Shown here in pieces: positions 50,389 to 63,475 of a stretch of 64,000 nt of DNA. The stretch is taken from assembly GCF_021130785.1 (NCBI RefSeq), contig NW_025777948.1, positions 1 to 64,000 on the forward strand. The letters are read 5' to 3'. Within the stretch, counting starts at the first letter, position 1; each line of letters begins with the position of its first letter. The stretch is from Homalodisca vitripennis. Lineage: Eukaryota; Arthropoda; Insecta; Hemiptera; Cicadellidae. The translations under genes and the position numbers were made by a program. The notes beneath the pieces are model-generated. The model ran no database searches. It saw only the letters and a program-made list of their open reading frames with translations, and was not told the origin of the DNA.

Positions 50389-50562
50389 TTACGAATCATT
50401 CCGCAATCTCATCAATTCATTTAAAGCTTCACTATTGCATGAGGTATTTCCTGTTAACTTAGAGCAATCAAGTACTTCAATCCAAATACCGTCTAAAGAT
50501 CTTACGCGACTAAGTGCTACATAGGCTTGTCCAGCAGCAAAAAATCGCAAGCCTAGATCAAG
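50389..50562 (-). pseudogene. Helitron Pif1-like helicase, C-terminal fragment
   Basis: Read from 50562 to the stop at 50389-50391, the minus strand encodes 57 residues. They run from LDLGLRFFAAGQAYVALSRV through RSLDGIWIEVLDCSKLTG to NELMRLRNDS. The AAGQAYVALSRVRSLDG segment is the conserved late helicase motif of Helitron and Pif1 helicases (the glutamine, tyrosine and SRV/R positions are present), and the LTGxTxCNxxALxEL ending is typical of Helitron RepHel C-termini. Upstream the frame is lost at about 50563 and no Rep or Walker A part is present. A dead fragment. Confidence 0.85.
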
Positions 50563-53500
50563 GGTGCCGGGTCGGACAGGTTTTTGCCCGCTTGGTGCGT
50601 TTCCGTCATCGGTGCACCATTAAAGGTTCTATCCTATTAATAGCTACCAACGGGGAAATAGCAACCTGCATCGCCTCAATATGACTCCTCGAGCTTGCAC
50701 TTAAGATGTCGGCTCTGATCCCTGGAGACTCGAAGCTTCGCAGTTCTCTTTAGATTAATTATTGTCGTAAAAATCGAAGGGTGGCATCTAAGCTACCAAG
50801 GAACTGTGGCTGTTTGAAACACCTTTGCCGGACTTGAGAGTTAGGTATGTGAAGTATTTAATAAACGTAATGTTGGCTAGTATATATCATTATCATTCTT
50901 ACTGAGCTGTATTAAAGCTATTACTTATTTGAGATATACTATTATGAAATGTTACACCCTTAACTAAGTTGAATTTTTCGTATCGTAAATCATTTTATAT
51001 TGTTATCACATACATAATAAAACTAAAGGTTATTGAGTAGTTCAGAATTGAATATACCCATATTTTGGTACATTTATTACTTAATTTATTAGCTGTACAT
51101 CTTCGGTAATGTGTAAAATAACTAAACTGTATTTGTTCAACTTTATTTTATAGTAAATAAAATTGAAAATGCAAGAAAAATTTGGAATATTGTTGAAAAG
51201 GAATTAATTAAAAAAACACTAAAGGCTTTGTCTGATAAAAATACTATGTATGTTTGTGTAAAGCAACAACTCAAATTGCATGGATCGTTTACTTAGAGAT
51301 CTGGCTGTCAAGGAAACACTGGAAATGGCAGAGACAGGATGACTACTGTAATATTACTATATTAAGAGAGTCAAGCACATCCGAGCATACCGAGACGAAT
51401 GGAGACTTGAACGCTGGGATAGCGCAGATCGCGCGCTAGCTTTATCACACAGGATCTACAAAAGAATTTATTAATCCTGGCGGTCCTTATAAGGATAATG
51501 GAAAACTATGATCAAATTATTGCATTGTCATCGGTCCTTAAAACGTATGCAAAGTTTCGAATTAATCAGACTTCTGGAAATTGGTGAAAATTATGCTCAA
51601 AGATTCCGTTACATAGATACAACCGAAGCTAATAAAAGCGTGTTAAAAAAGAAACGATTGTTCATAAATTGTCGTAACCAAAATATCTGCATGTACCGTT
51701 CCCAACCGTTGAAACCCTAATAAAACAAAGTTAAATGGTTCAAAAATATCACACAGTAGAAGAACTTTTATGATGAAATATAAATTAAATAGATAACCAG
51801 GAAATAACAGTGATGTTAAAATACCAAATTATAATATTCGAGTATATTTTGTAACAATAGAAATTATATGAAACTGATTGACTGATTTTGGAGTTAACGA
51901 AAGTTTCGTAACAATCGAGTGATTTAAAACCAAAAACATTATTAAATGATTAGGTTGTAAGATTGCACGGAATAAAGTTAAAAATTTTGAAATTAAATAT
52001 TAATTTGGTAAACATTTATTAGCATCTGCTTTAAATGTTATCTCTAATAACTGTTTTGACGATAATTATACACAAAATTATTTGATTGTTTATAATCAGA
52101 TTCAAGCCTTTTAATGACATTTATTAACAAGTTTAAATCGTATGTTACTTTGGTGAATATGCCCTACATACAGTGCACAGTGCAGTAATATCTCGCTACC
52201 ATAAACCAGACTAAATTGAAACTTTACTGTTATGCATTATTATGGTAAATGTGTATGCAAACTGTTAATCCCGTATGCCATTTCATCAATATTTAAAAAT
52301 ATTACGCGGAAATCACTATTTAAACTATTACATAGCTTAATGATGCTAATGGGTATATCATTATATAGAGATGGGTTTATTTGGTAAATACATAGTAGGT
52401 AAATATATTCTTTAGGATATACATTTGTTAGAGCAAATTAAACAACTGCTTGTTTACTCTTTTTATAATATATGAATTATAAGAAATTGTAATTATTTCT
52501 ACTTTTACTTTACAGTAATCTAGTACGGCCTTCCTTTCTTCTCAGTGATGGTTAATTATACTTGTACAGAGGTTTATCTTATTGTTTTCGATATTTGAAT
52601 ATCTATTTATATTTTGTGTAACAAGGCAAGATCAAGCAACGTTTTAAAGAACCAAAAGCGAAGACCAAAAGCATTTACAATTAGTACCGTGTTCAAATAC
52701 GGTATCATATACTTGTTGTACGTTGGATAAGTGTCTTTTTACAGCGAACCTTTTTACATAGATCTTAGACGTGTTACCATGATGACAACGGGAATGTCAC
52801 AGAATGAATAAATGTGCAAAATAACTAAGTAAAAAATTTAAAATGGTTTACATGTGAACTGTTATCACATGTGGCCTATTGAAATTAACTTTATACTTGA
52901 AATATTCCATACAGCCTCAGCTGTACTGCTTCCTTGCTATTAAACAACGAGTATTAAAATGTATTTATTACCTTGTATTTGTATATCGGTAGAAAACTGT
53001 CGTTTTTTAGTCTAGTCTATTTATTCATATAGTTTATTGATGGAGACAGAAATTTAATAAAGCTACTCCATAATGTTAAACGATGACGCAGTTAGTGAAA
53101 TAACCTCTAACAATAATTATTAAGTTATAAGCAGTACTACTCGCCCAAGTGGTCAAAGATTTATAATAATGTTACTGGGTGACAACTTATGATGTTCCAT
53201 ATTAAGTACGAGTATAAGCACAGGAATTACAATTTTTCGTTTGTAATTATCCACTTTAAAACCTACTTGTAATAAATATCATAGAACTGATCACGTATCT
53301 GAAGCACTTAGATTATGCAAGGATTATTTCCGATATTTGCCATCAGTGATACACATAATCATTAACATTTCGTTTTGAAATCTGCTCTCTGATATTTTCC
53401 TCAGAATTTTTACTGACCGAAACTTTACTATATAATCCTGTCAATGTTTTGTGACATGGGCGAGTCGGAAATTTATAATATCCACGTTTATGGTCAAGTC

Positions 53501-53582
53501 TATTGGTATATATTCACATAGTAAATTATTAGTAAATAAAAGTATTATAAAATGTATTATTCAATAGAAGTCCAAATTCGTC

Positions 53583-54572
53583 TGATTGTAATAAACAACC
53601 GTTGACCACTAATAAGTATCCAATGGTCATTGTCTATTCAGAAAAAGATTGTGGCTAAGCAGGTTACGTGGGTCGACCTTTTTTACTATCGGTTAGTTGT
53701 AGAATACATTTGTAAAATTACTGAGCGTTGATTTTATTAATTTTAAAATTATACATTTAAGCCATAACCATCGCCACATTTGATTAATTAGTTTTAAATA
53801 AAATATATTGAAATAAATATATCACTGAAACTGACACGTTTACTTTGAGCAACCGGTTATTCCAAAATTGGCTTTATACTTTTTTTTAATTTGTCCTACT
53901 TTTAAATCCCGAAACCAATTTCTCCTTTATATTGTATTTTAAGGCCGTTCATCAATATACATTTTTTTGGCTCAATGAAAAAATAATTCACAAAAATGAG
54001 TGCTCTGCGGTTTAATGGTCACATACCCGCCTTGCAAGTGAATACCTCAGGAGCAAGTACTTTTTGTAAATCAATCTTTATTGAAATTATAAAAATAAAC
54101 CAATTAGTGTTTGAATAATTTAGGTCTATATTAGGCTTTCTGTGTATATATTTGTTTTTACGGGTTGTAATAAAATATCCGGTTGTGTATGGAAATGCCC
54201 ATTTATTTAAATTACAACTAAACCTTTTAATGAATAATAAAATTACATTTAGACGTTCCTTATGTTTCCTTAACACTGTAAAATATTCACAGTAACCTTT
54301 TGTAGTAGGACTTCCCCTTAAAAAATAAGTCAGAATATATAAAAATATGTACTACATTTAACACCTTGATATACTACTCTTAAATTTAAACTGTAAATTC
54401 CCTTAGCGAATCCTGTGTATTACCCAGGGGTGTCGTTAGTGTCTCTACCTTAGTTTAGTCCTATTATAATAAATTGTTCATGACAGGATCACATGACAGG
54501 TTATGAGGCTTTATTACCGTAAATGGCTTTAAATAATAATATTGTTTTAATTAGTTTTTAAATGGTTTAATA
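53583..54572 (+). repeat. Internal tandem duplication in diverged unit, first copy
   Basis: GTGGCTAAGCAGGTTACGTG occurs at 53650 and again at 54641, and flanking sequence repeats in step with a period of about 991 bp. This copy has about 90-110 extra bases near 53861-53970 that are missing from the second copy and from the array. It keeps a stretch (54138-54270) that the second copy lacks. Its right end contains GTTTTAATTAG, which resembles sequence inside the second copy, pointing to a complex rearrangement. Confidence 0.85.
54000..54057 (+). other. tRNA-like A-box segment, diverged unit, first internal copy
   Basis: TGCTCTGCGGTTTAATGG, then ACATACCCGCCTTGCAAGTG. Homologous to the segments at 1174, 10831 and 20471. 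It has an A-box-like motif but no B box. Confidence 0.3.
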
Positions 54573-55348
54573 GTGCTTGTAATAAACAATCGTTGACAAC
54601 TAATAAGTATCCAATGGTCATTATCTATTTAGAAAAAGATCGTGGCTAAGCAGGTTACGTGGGTGGACCTTTTTTAGTATCGGTTACTTGTAGAATACAC
54701 GTGTAAAATTACTGAGCCTTGTTTTAATTAGTTTTAAAATGATTTATTTAAGCCGTAACCATCACCACATTTTATTAATTATTTTTAAACAAAATATATT
54801 GACATAAATCTATCGCTAAAACTGACATGTTTACATCGAGCAATTGGCTATCTCAAACTTGACGATATACATTTTTTGACCCAATGACAAAATAATTCAC
54901 AAAAATGAGGGCTCTGCGTTGCAGTGGTTACATACCCGCCTGGCAAGTGAATAACTTAGGAGAAAGTATTTTTTATAAATCAATTTTTATTGATATTATA
55001 AAAATAAACCCATTAGTATTTGAATAATTAAGGTCTATATTAGGCTTTCTGTGTTCCTTAACGTCGCATACGTTATGAAATATTTCGTTTACACTGTAAA
55101 ATATTCACAGTAACCTTTTGTAGTAGGACTTCCCCTTAAAAAATAAGTCAGAATATATAAAAATATGTACTACATTTAACACCTTGATATACTACTCTTA
55201 AATTCAAACAATAAATTCCCGCAATTAATCCTGTGTATTTCCCAGAGGTGTCGTTAGTGTCTCTACCCTAGTTTAGTCCTATTATAATAAATTGCTCATG
55301 ACAGGATCACATGACAGGTTATGAGGCTTTATTACCGTAAATGGCTTT
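54573..55348 (+). repeat. Internal tandem duplication in diverged unit, second copy
   Basis: Begins TGCTTGTAATAAACAATCG and matches the first copy through GGCTTTATTACCGTAAATGG. It carries an internal deletion of about 130-170 bp (after TAGGCTTTCTGTG near 55050). It then continues as ordinary unit sequence. It also contains the empty LINE target site. Confidence 0.85.
54909..54966 (+). other. tRNA-like A-box segment, diverged unit, second internal copy
   Basis: GGGCTCTGCGTTGCAGTGG, then TTACATACCCGCCTGGCAAG. This copy is the closest of the five to the 5' half of a real tRNA. It is followed by a T-run after GTA. No B box was found. Confidence 0.3.
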
Positions 55349-56951
55349 AAAAAAGATTGCTTTCTCACTGTTAAAAATTTCTACTAAATTGACGCTATAA
55401 AACTATAAGTAAACTGTAATTTTTCGTTTTATATTATTGTCAAGCACTATCGAAAAAGTCCTAAAACGGATTGATTGACTGTGTATTAACGAAGTATCTC
55501 ACTCAAAAGATTAATTATATGCTATTATTATAGTTCAATATAAAAAATTCAGATTAACCTATAAATTTGAAACTTTTAAGAAGTTACGTCTATTCGTAAC
55601 CAACTTGAAGTTTGATATTGGTGCACCCTACTCCGTGGGGTTTTTATTTAGCGTTAGAAAACGTGTTTACATTGTGCCAATGGAAATCTGTTGGCCACGA
55701 GATAGTAGCAAAAGTAATAAACATTAAAAAAATAATACCAAATATATTGCATTTAAACTTACGACATATTAACCATAGTAAACACACATGACCTAATCTA
55801 TTTAGTTACGAGCTCTATGTTACGTGACACGTGTTGCAGCACGGCGTGCTGAATGACACATTGCTGTGTTTTTATAATTTTTACAATATCCGGTTCAAGG
55901 TAGTGCAATCAGGTTTTTTTCTATTTTAAAGTGCTAATTATTAAAATAAATAAGTATTCATCAACCACACCTGATTGTACAAACTGAATGAAACATAAAC
56001 TCATCCTTGGTGTTTTCTGTGCGCATATTGAGCTAACATGTGTTTTATTAAATAATAAAATGACTCAGAACAAATATAACAAATAAACAAAATACACTAA
56101 AGAACAAAGACATAATTAATTTGCTTTAATTAAATGTAGAGAAATAACACATTGCTCTTAGTGGAACATCCTACTTTATGAAAATCTTATCTAAAATATG
56201 TATGCTATTAAGTTTTTTTTATTTCCTTGTAAATGAACTAACATTAGAATAAATTATTTCTTAAATGTAAAACTTCCTAAAATGTAAACTCTCTAAGTAA
56301 ATTTCACACAAAAATGTCGATTCGATCAATTGCAAACGTGTAAGGGGAAAAATATTGAAATAAACAATCTAGTAAATATTAAATACGTTTCAAAAGCTTG
56401 CTTTATAAAAAGGAAAATAGAATGGATGTGCTTTTTTAAAATTAAAGCTTTCATATCTACTGCTACTATTTTTCCGGTAGTCAAATAGAAAACACTAAAA
56501 TCTTGAAGATATAATTAAACCGCGTGTTAGAATCAACTATCGTAAAACATTAATTCATAAAAGCTATCAAACGATTGTGGATCAAGCCTTTACTTTAGAA
56601 TTAAGGATAACATTTTTCTTTTTGGTTCCTTTTTCCTGGCAATAAAAGAGAGTATTTTCAAATCTTGACCCAAGGATGAGGATGAAAAGATTACGAAAGT
56701 TATAAATCTACCTCAACTTCTTTAAGCTGGAGTCAACATTATACTTAGCATGACAATGTTGTTAGCCCGGTTTACAAAGTTGGCTTACCCAAACTCGTGA
56801 TAGTCTCATCTTTATAAAAGCAAAGCCAACTGCAAACCTGCTTAATATTTTTGATTTAAAATATTTTGTAGGTTATAGACCACATGCTTAATAAATACGA
56901 TGAGGTTTTACTATTGTTCAAAATTCTACTATAATTCTTTTTTATTTGTAG

Positions 56952-57088
56952 CCACGAGGACTAATCTGTACCTTTCCCGGGGTTATTCAATTCGTCTCTA
57001 TGAGAGACTAGTCCGTAATAGAATCATCTCAAAGATATTTGGAATGTCGATACGAATAAGTTTTTTTAGTTGCATTAATAGGATATAA
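56952..57088 (+). other. Possible exon in diverged unit, unrecognised
   Basis: A pyrimidine-rich tract and TTTGTAG (56934-56951) look like a splice acceptor and precede 45 open codons reading TRTNLYLSRGYSIRLYERLV, to a stop at 57086-57088. The array units share the acceptor (near 3308) but lack about 27 bp of the following sequence, and the frame is broken there. No family is recognised. It is probably chance or a relic. Confidence 0.15.
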
Positions 57089-60000
57089 TTTGAACTAAAG
57101 CTTACCTAAATGTGTAAAATCTATTATTGATGCCCAGATTACACACAACACACAAGGTAGAATAAAATTAAAGGTTAACCATATGCTCAATTAAAACAAT
57201 TTTTATTACTACTAAAATATATATTATTAAGTAATATGCAAAATTCTCGAACTCAGTGGTATCTATATAAGATATGCTTTATGATAAATGTTAGATCTTT
57301 ATTCGAGTTAGTTTTTGAGATGCCATATGAATACATACAGAGAAAAAGAAATCTTTTCAACCTCTCTAGTGACGAAATTTTATAATTTTCAGGAAAAGGA
57401 TTTCATAAAACTCTGTAGAAGTATTTAAATTCAAAGTTGAAAGAATATTAGATATTCATTTAAATTTGTTTCCAGAGTTCACCAACATATGCTCATATAT
57501 TTTATTAAACCATATAACAAATAACTTATTATAGTTATTCAATCTGTTTGTAAATAATAAAGAAATAATAGTAAAAATTAAGCTTCTATAAACAATATTG
57601 ATTGAAGACTAATTTGAGAACAATTTTGATGATACATATATATTCTTTAAAATTGTAAGGAGAGCTCGTTGTTCCTTTTAGCCTATTTATGCTTATCCCA
57701 ATGGTCCATCATAGATGAAATGTAATATTTAATAAAAGTACAAAGAAAATAGTACAAAAATGTGACGATTCTATTATCTAAGAATTTTATTGAGTTATCT
57801 ATTGATCTCTTTTAGTCTGACGTATAATACAGGTTTATAAAGAGTCTGTTAACACTGTATAAAAACTGTTGTTGGCATTAAATTGTTGTTATTAAACTGA
57901 AGTTGTCATTAAACTGTTTTCAAGTAGCTACTAATGAATGTACATATATTATTGGACAGTTTCATAGACATTCTGAGCATGCCTTTGGGCGTGAATGGAG
58001 AATGAATAAAACGTGTTTACGGAAATGAATAAATGCTTTAGATTCCTTTTAATAACAAAGGTAAATCAATTTACTCATCTCATGATGTATGTATACTAAT
58101 TATTTTACTCACTTATGGTGTTAAATGTAAATTACAAATTACGGCAGCCCATTGTAAAAATCTGATTGAGTTTTCATGCAGGCGTATCTTTTAAACAAGA
58201 CATACCTTGGGAAATGTTCTATGAAAATTATGAATTTAAGCAACAAATTATACCTAATATTTGTGCGCGATGAAGATGGTAAACGTGGTACAGGGTGCAA
58301 TCGAAAATGATTAGATCGCAATATGTCTAGTATCATTTGATTTCTTTTATGTAAGTATTATTAATTATTTTCAGTATATAACCATATATGTACAGATATG
58401 CAAAAATTTGAACCGGAATATTTAATTGGAACTAGGTCAAATCATTCATTCAACTTCATTCTCGTTTTGCACCGAATAATGTAAGAGTTTATTTAGACGG
58501 ATACATTTTTTCAAATGAAGTATATATTTGGATAAAAAATTAATCCCTTTTATTTATTTTCAGTCATAAAAAACCAAACTTTGTAAAAAATTACAATGTT
58601 CTTTATACTGTATCTAAAATTTTCTTCAAATAGAGGTTATGTTTATTTAAGTTTGATTCAGTTAAAAATGAACAATGCAATTAATATGTGCACTAATGTT
58701 GAAAGCAATAGTAATCTGTAACGTTTCCAAAAACAGGAAAAAAATTAAAACAGAAGAAAAAACACTTTCATTTTACATACAAAATTAAATTAATATCCCA
58801 ACCCCATTACCTTTCAAAGCAATATTAACTCGTTAACTTAACATTCAGTTCTGCCCAAAGTAACACGATATCTAAAACGTAGAAGTATTTTATCTCAACT
58901 TAGGCAATAATTGTATGATATTGAATTTTGTATCATACTGTAGATTTCTATTTCCATTCTAAGTCTCATTAACTAAAAAATGTCCTGGTGTGTAGTATGT
59001 GATGACCAAGCTCTAGTGATTTCACAAATGTAGTAGTTTAGTGTTGAAATTCGTTGTTAATTTATCTTTAAAGCAGTTCAATTATTCTATTGTTTAGTAT
59101 ACCAGTAATATTGTTTTAAATTCACGATTGGTTAGAATATCGACTTATCAATCATAGAACCCGAGTTCTAATTGAAGCTTGGGCACTTCCTTTTGCACTA
59201 TAACAAATAATTAGTTATCTCCCCAGGCTAAAGTAATTGTGAGTAAAGTGAATTGGTTCCTAATTATGAGGTTCAGATAATTGCCAACAAAACGTAACAA
59301 ACCAACCAACTAAATAATTTATATAATTCTCTAAAAACCTGTAGCGTTCAACTAGAAATAAAAACATTAAGCTTCGTCAACAGCAATAGTTATAAAGTAC
59401 TAAAAATTAATCACTTTTTCTATTTGTGAACGTTATACAAAACAGGTATAATATTGTAATAGAAGAATATAATCCTATAACTTGTATATGCATTTAATAA
59501 CTAAGTTGGAATAGAACAATGCAAAGCGCATTTGTCTGTAAAATGGGAACAATTACAACAAAAGCGCGGTTTTTACTAATGTGTTTTAACCGGATGCTTT
59601 TATCCAAACAGGAAATACCGCTTACAATCCGACTCAGTTTGTGAATAATTGATGGGATGGTATTTATGTATTTTTCTACAGTTACAAACTAAAAATTTAT
59701 GTTAACATTTATGTTTTGCACTTATATTTGTTGATTTTGCGTCCTAGAAATGTAAAATATAAAAATATATATCGGAATGAAAGATAATGTTAGTTTTTAG
59801 TACCACGTGTAGTATTTTACTGTCTCAAATCATGCATGGATACTGTTCGTAAACTGCAAAACTCACACTAAAGCTAAACCGTCTATAAAACTTCAATCTA
59901 GTTTATGACTATGATTTATGACTTTCAAAAACCGTAAATGGAATGACATAAAATTGTTTATGGCTCTCAAAGTACGGTGTCTGGATGTTGCATTAAGAGA

Positions 60001-61956
60001 TACACGTTCAGTAACGAGTAAGCGAGACTAGATTCGAGAATATTAAAATTAGGTAATCAGTACGTCATTTAAATTCTCCCTCTTGTAATGTTATTATTAT
60101 AAATATTATATTATTGTAAATTAATTGGTGATTACTTATGGGGCACATGAAATATAAAATGTGGTTTGGCTAATAAAATAATAGGGTAAGACCCAACAAG
60201 CCTACTCGGCCCAGCATTATGTATCCGTCGAAAGTTCCTTGAAAAACGAGCTACTGTGCGATAGCTTTCACATAAGCTAAATCCGGTTACGTTAGCTAAG
60301 TATGGTTGCATTAATATAAAGGGCAAAATCTCAATATCCAATAATTTAAAAACACCTTCCTGTGTACATATCATATATTCTCTAAGCAAACAAGTTCATT
60401 TACCTTCCATTTATTCGATTTTTTATCATTATTTCTTTAGCTATCCTACCTTGTTAACTGTAAATAATTATGTAAACAGATGTTTTAATTTGTTTGCTTG
60501 TTTTTATGATAGATTATTTGAACTTGTTGAAGCAATCTTGGATTTACATAACTTAGTTGTGTATTATAAATAAATGTTTTTCTCAATAAGTAACGCTGTG
60601 CATCAGTATTTGCTCGAATTTTACAAATAAAATATTTATTTTTCTTCTGTAGGCATGGATAATGGTAAATACAACTTTATCAGTCCTATTTAGGATTGCC
60701 ATTTCCACCGAATAATTATAAAATTTATCACAAGACCATAAGTCGTGGTTTTTGTTGTTATTTATAAACATATCAATACAATTACTAAAGTACAAATTAC
60801 TCTATCTAAATATCATGTTAGGATTTGTCAGATCGAAATAATAATTGCAGGTCATCTTGCTTAGGGTTCCGTCTTTATGTGTTTTCTTCGAAGAGTTTAT
60901 TGCATTTTAAACAGTTTTAAATATATAGGATCGTATAGGGTTTTATATTTAAACATAACGTAAAATATTGCAAACGTCATAAAACAACTTAAGTTGTACT
61001 TATAAGTTGTAAGTACTAGTAGTTTTATTTTTACATTTTAATTTATAATGAACAAGAATAATTTTCATTTTGGCCAACTTTTACATTACGTTTAAACCCT
61101 TTGACTGTGCTTGTATACTTATGTATAAAACAAGTTTATTGTATAAACTCTGGTATTTTGAATGTAAACGCAATAGTTAATAGTTTCGTTCAGTAATCAA
61201 ATTAAAGTGTTTTATGTATTCGCCCAAATAGCTAAATAATAAAACGAAAACCAAACTGTTTAATTAACGGAACGATAAGTATCAATTGGATGCAACTACA
61301 ATGTATCATATTACACAGTAATCAGAGAGCAGAGAGCAGTAACTTGCGTATTCATTGAATGGGTATAATATTATGATGAAATGCAATTTGTTGCAGCATG
61401 AAGTGATTATTCACGGATCGCCAGTAAGGGTATCACTACACTCTGTGTCAGCCAAATAAATAGCTCAGGCACCATTACTTTGAGTTGGACTGCCGCTTTG
61501 TATTCTGTAATTGGAATTCCTAGCCAATGGAAGTATGGCTGTAGTCGACAAGTCCACGTATCATGTTAGAGATATTGTTTCATCGTGGTGGGTCTGATGT
61601 TTAATTGGATATAAGGTGAAGTGTAATGAATATACATATAATTTGTCTTAAAATATTAGTTCATTTATTTTAAAACTATTATTAATCACATCATCTGCAT
61701 CAAATGATGGTTACAAAACAATACAATTAAAGGATACCATTTCAAACAGTTTACATACATAATTTGTATATAAAGCAATACCCCATGTAGAAAAATTAAA
61801 ACAATGTAATACTCATATATAATTAAATTCTATTATTTTATTAAAAATGTTTTTATTTATAACATATATGATACACCTGTAAAGTTGTACTGCGAAATGT
61901 ATACAATACAATATTAAACATTCAATTTAACATGATTGTCACTATTTTACAACTGA

Positions 61957-62274
61957 TTGATCTGTCCTCTTCGTACAAGAATGAACATAGACATGTTTTT
62001 GTTTTCCTTAAAAAAAAATAAAATTAAACCCTTATTAACTGTTAATGTATTATTACACCAAGCAATAACAGTACATAACCTAGTAAGAATGTGTAGCAAA
62101 AAATATCTGATCCAAAAAATTAACGATAAATCAAAATGTAAAAATCTTAAATATAAAATACACACGTCACATATTACTACACCAAAAATCAATATATTTT
62201 CGTTGTTTGAAGGTTCTTTGACGATGGACGAATTGCAGAGTAAACATGATTTGTCGGGCATTATCCACCGTTAA
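61957..62274. other. Conserved open patch on both strands, S2 copy
   Basis: The plus strand is open for 105 codons, ending SLTMDELQSKHDLSGIIHR. The minus strand is open for 104 codons from 62261, starting MPDKSCLLCNSSIVKEPSN, and keeps both CxxC pairs seen in the S1 copy. Homologous to 29214-29450. Within the shared part, differences between copies are substitutions rather than frame-breaking indels, which is unusual for the rest of the duplicate, but the patch is short. Product not recognised. Confidence 0.3.
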
Positions 62275-63420
62275 TTGATACAAAATTATCACTGATTTTG
62301 ACCTGCGGTAAAAATTATTTTTCTATAACTGAACAATAGGAAAATTTCCTTCATCTAATTACAACAATGGTAAAGGTGGTTATGGTGGTTTGGTGTTTAT
62401 TTCTATTTTTACAGAATATCAAAATTCTTATTTACAATAACCAAGTAATTAGCACTATCATTAATATAAATTATATTTTCTAAATTTTTCATTACAAACT
62501 GTAATCATGTGTACTAAATACTGTGAAAGTCTTTTATTTGTAGAAACCTACGTTGGATGATATATAACCACTGTTATATAGAATTACAATCTTTCCTCCT
62601 TATAAAGGAATCTAGTTTTATGTGATCCAGTAAGTCCAATGTGTTCCAGTAATTAAATTTTCATTTAAGCATATTGAAAACAAGTGAGATATCCAAATTC
62701 GGTAACACATAAAGACTACTCATTTTACTAATACGTTTACTGTGCGCATGTTTATACAATGACATGACTTGTTTTAGGCGACTTTGACTTTATTTGAGAT
62801 TTTTAACTTACAATTTTGTCATCTGTCATCAATGATTTCAGTTAGTTAATTGCCACATTTATAATCTCAGTGCATGGTTAGTCTTCGCCTTAGGGTGTTT
62901 TACCCTTTAGGAGAAGATAATATACAGTCCTCAAAAATAAATATTCATTTTGTAACATAAAGTGTTGAAAATTAAAAAAATTTTTAATATAAATTGAAGG
63001 GATTTTATTACAGTAAATAGCGTATTGCATCTTTAATGGTAAACTTGCTTACTTTATATAAATATTTCCATATTCTAAACTCCAATATTTCCGAATTATA
63101 TCCTCTTCAAATACGTCAAAGCACTCTCAATAATAGAATAAAAACAATTAAACTACAATAATTGTGTTTATATTCAGTAAGTACCGAACAAACAAACGCG
63201 CTATCCTCATTCATGTCTAAGTTAATAAGGACCTCATTGAGCAAACACGCGTATAACTCATACTTATTCATACAAACACACTGAAACGGCATCGCTTGTT
63301 GCCTAAGCTTGGTTTGTTAAACAATTACACTCCCTTGTGTAAGATCATACACTATCACTGAGTCGCTCTAACGTCTGTGATGTAACACAAATGGTTTATC
63401 GAGCTATTCTCTGATTGTTC

Positions 63421-63422
63421 TA

Positions 63423-63470
<48 letters not shown>
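63421..63470. repeat. TA dinucleotide microsatellite in S2
   Basis: A TA run of about 50 bp with one interruption, corresponding to a TA run of only about 12 bp in S1 (30592-30603). Confidence 0.95.

Positions 63471-63475
<5 letters not shown>

Larger units (their letters stand above)
49846..51690. mobile_element. 1.85-kb insertion in the diverged unit
   Basis: Unit homology breaks near 49845 (array about 7680) and resumes near 51690 with GTACCGTTCCCAACCGTTG (array 7691). The inserted DNA holds a foldback element, a Helitron helicase fragment and about 1.1 kb of mixed sequence with GC-richer patches (50560-50840 and 51250-51480) and short open frames at 51254-51439 and 51508-51720 that I do not recognise. 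It is probably a nest of transposon debris. Confidence 0.7.
49177..59191 (+). repeat. Diverged single copy (D) of the array unit
   Basis: Collinear with array units from TTATATTAAT at 49177 (array 7110) to GGGCACTTCCT ending at 59191 (array 7108, 16749, 26403). It therefore gives the unit in its ancestral phase, with its two outer borders. It differs from the array by many substitutions and by: an insertion at 49846-51690; no LINE at 53640; an internal duplication from 53583; loss (or non-gain) of the 1.65-kb block near 57168; and only a minimal TA tract. Divergence is uneven, with some stretches such as 56650-56830 almost identical to the array. Confidence 0.93.

Noticed and set aside
60132..60389. 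85-codon minus-strand frame in S2
   Set aside because: The S1 copy (27360-27600) has stops and a frame change in the same stretch, partly because of the extra near-repeat of about 18 bp in S2.
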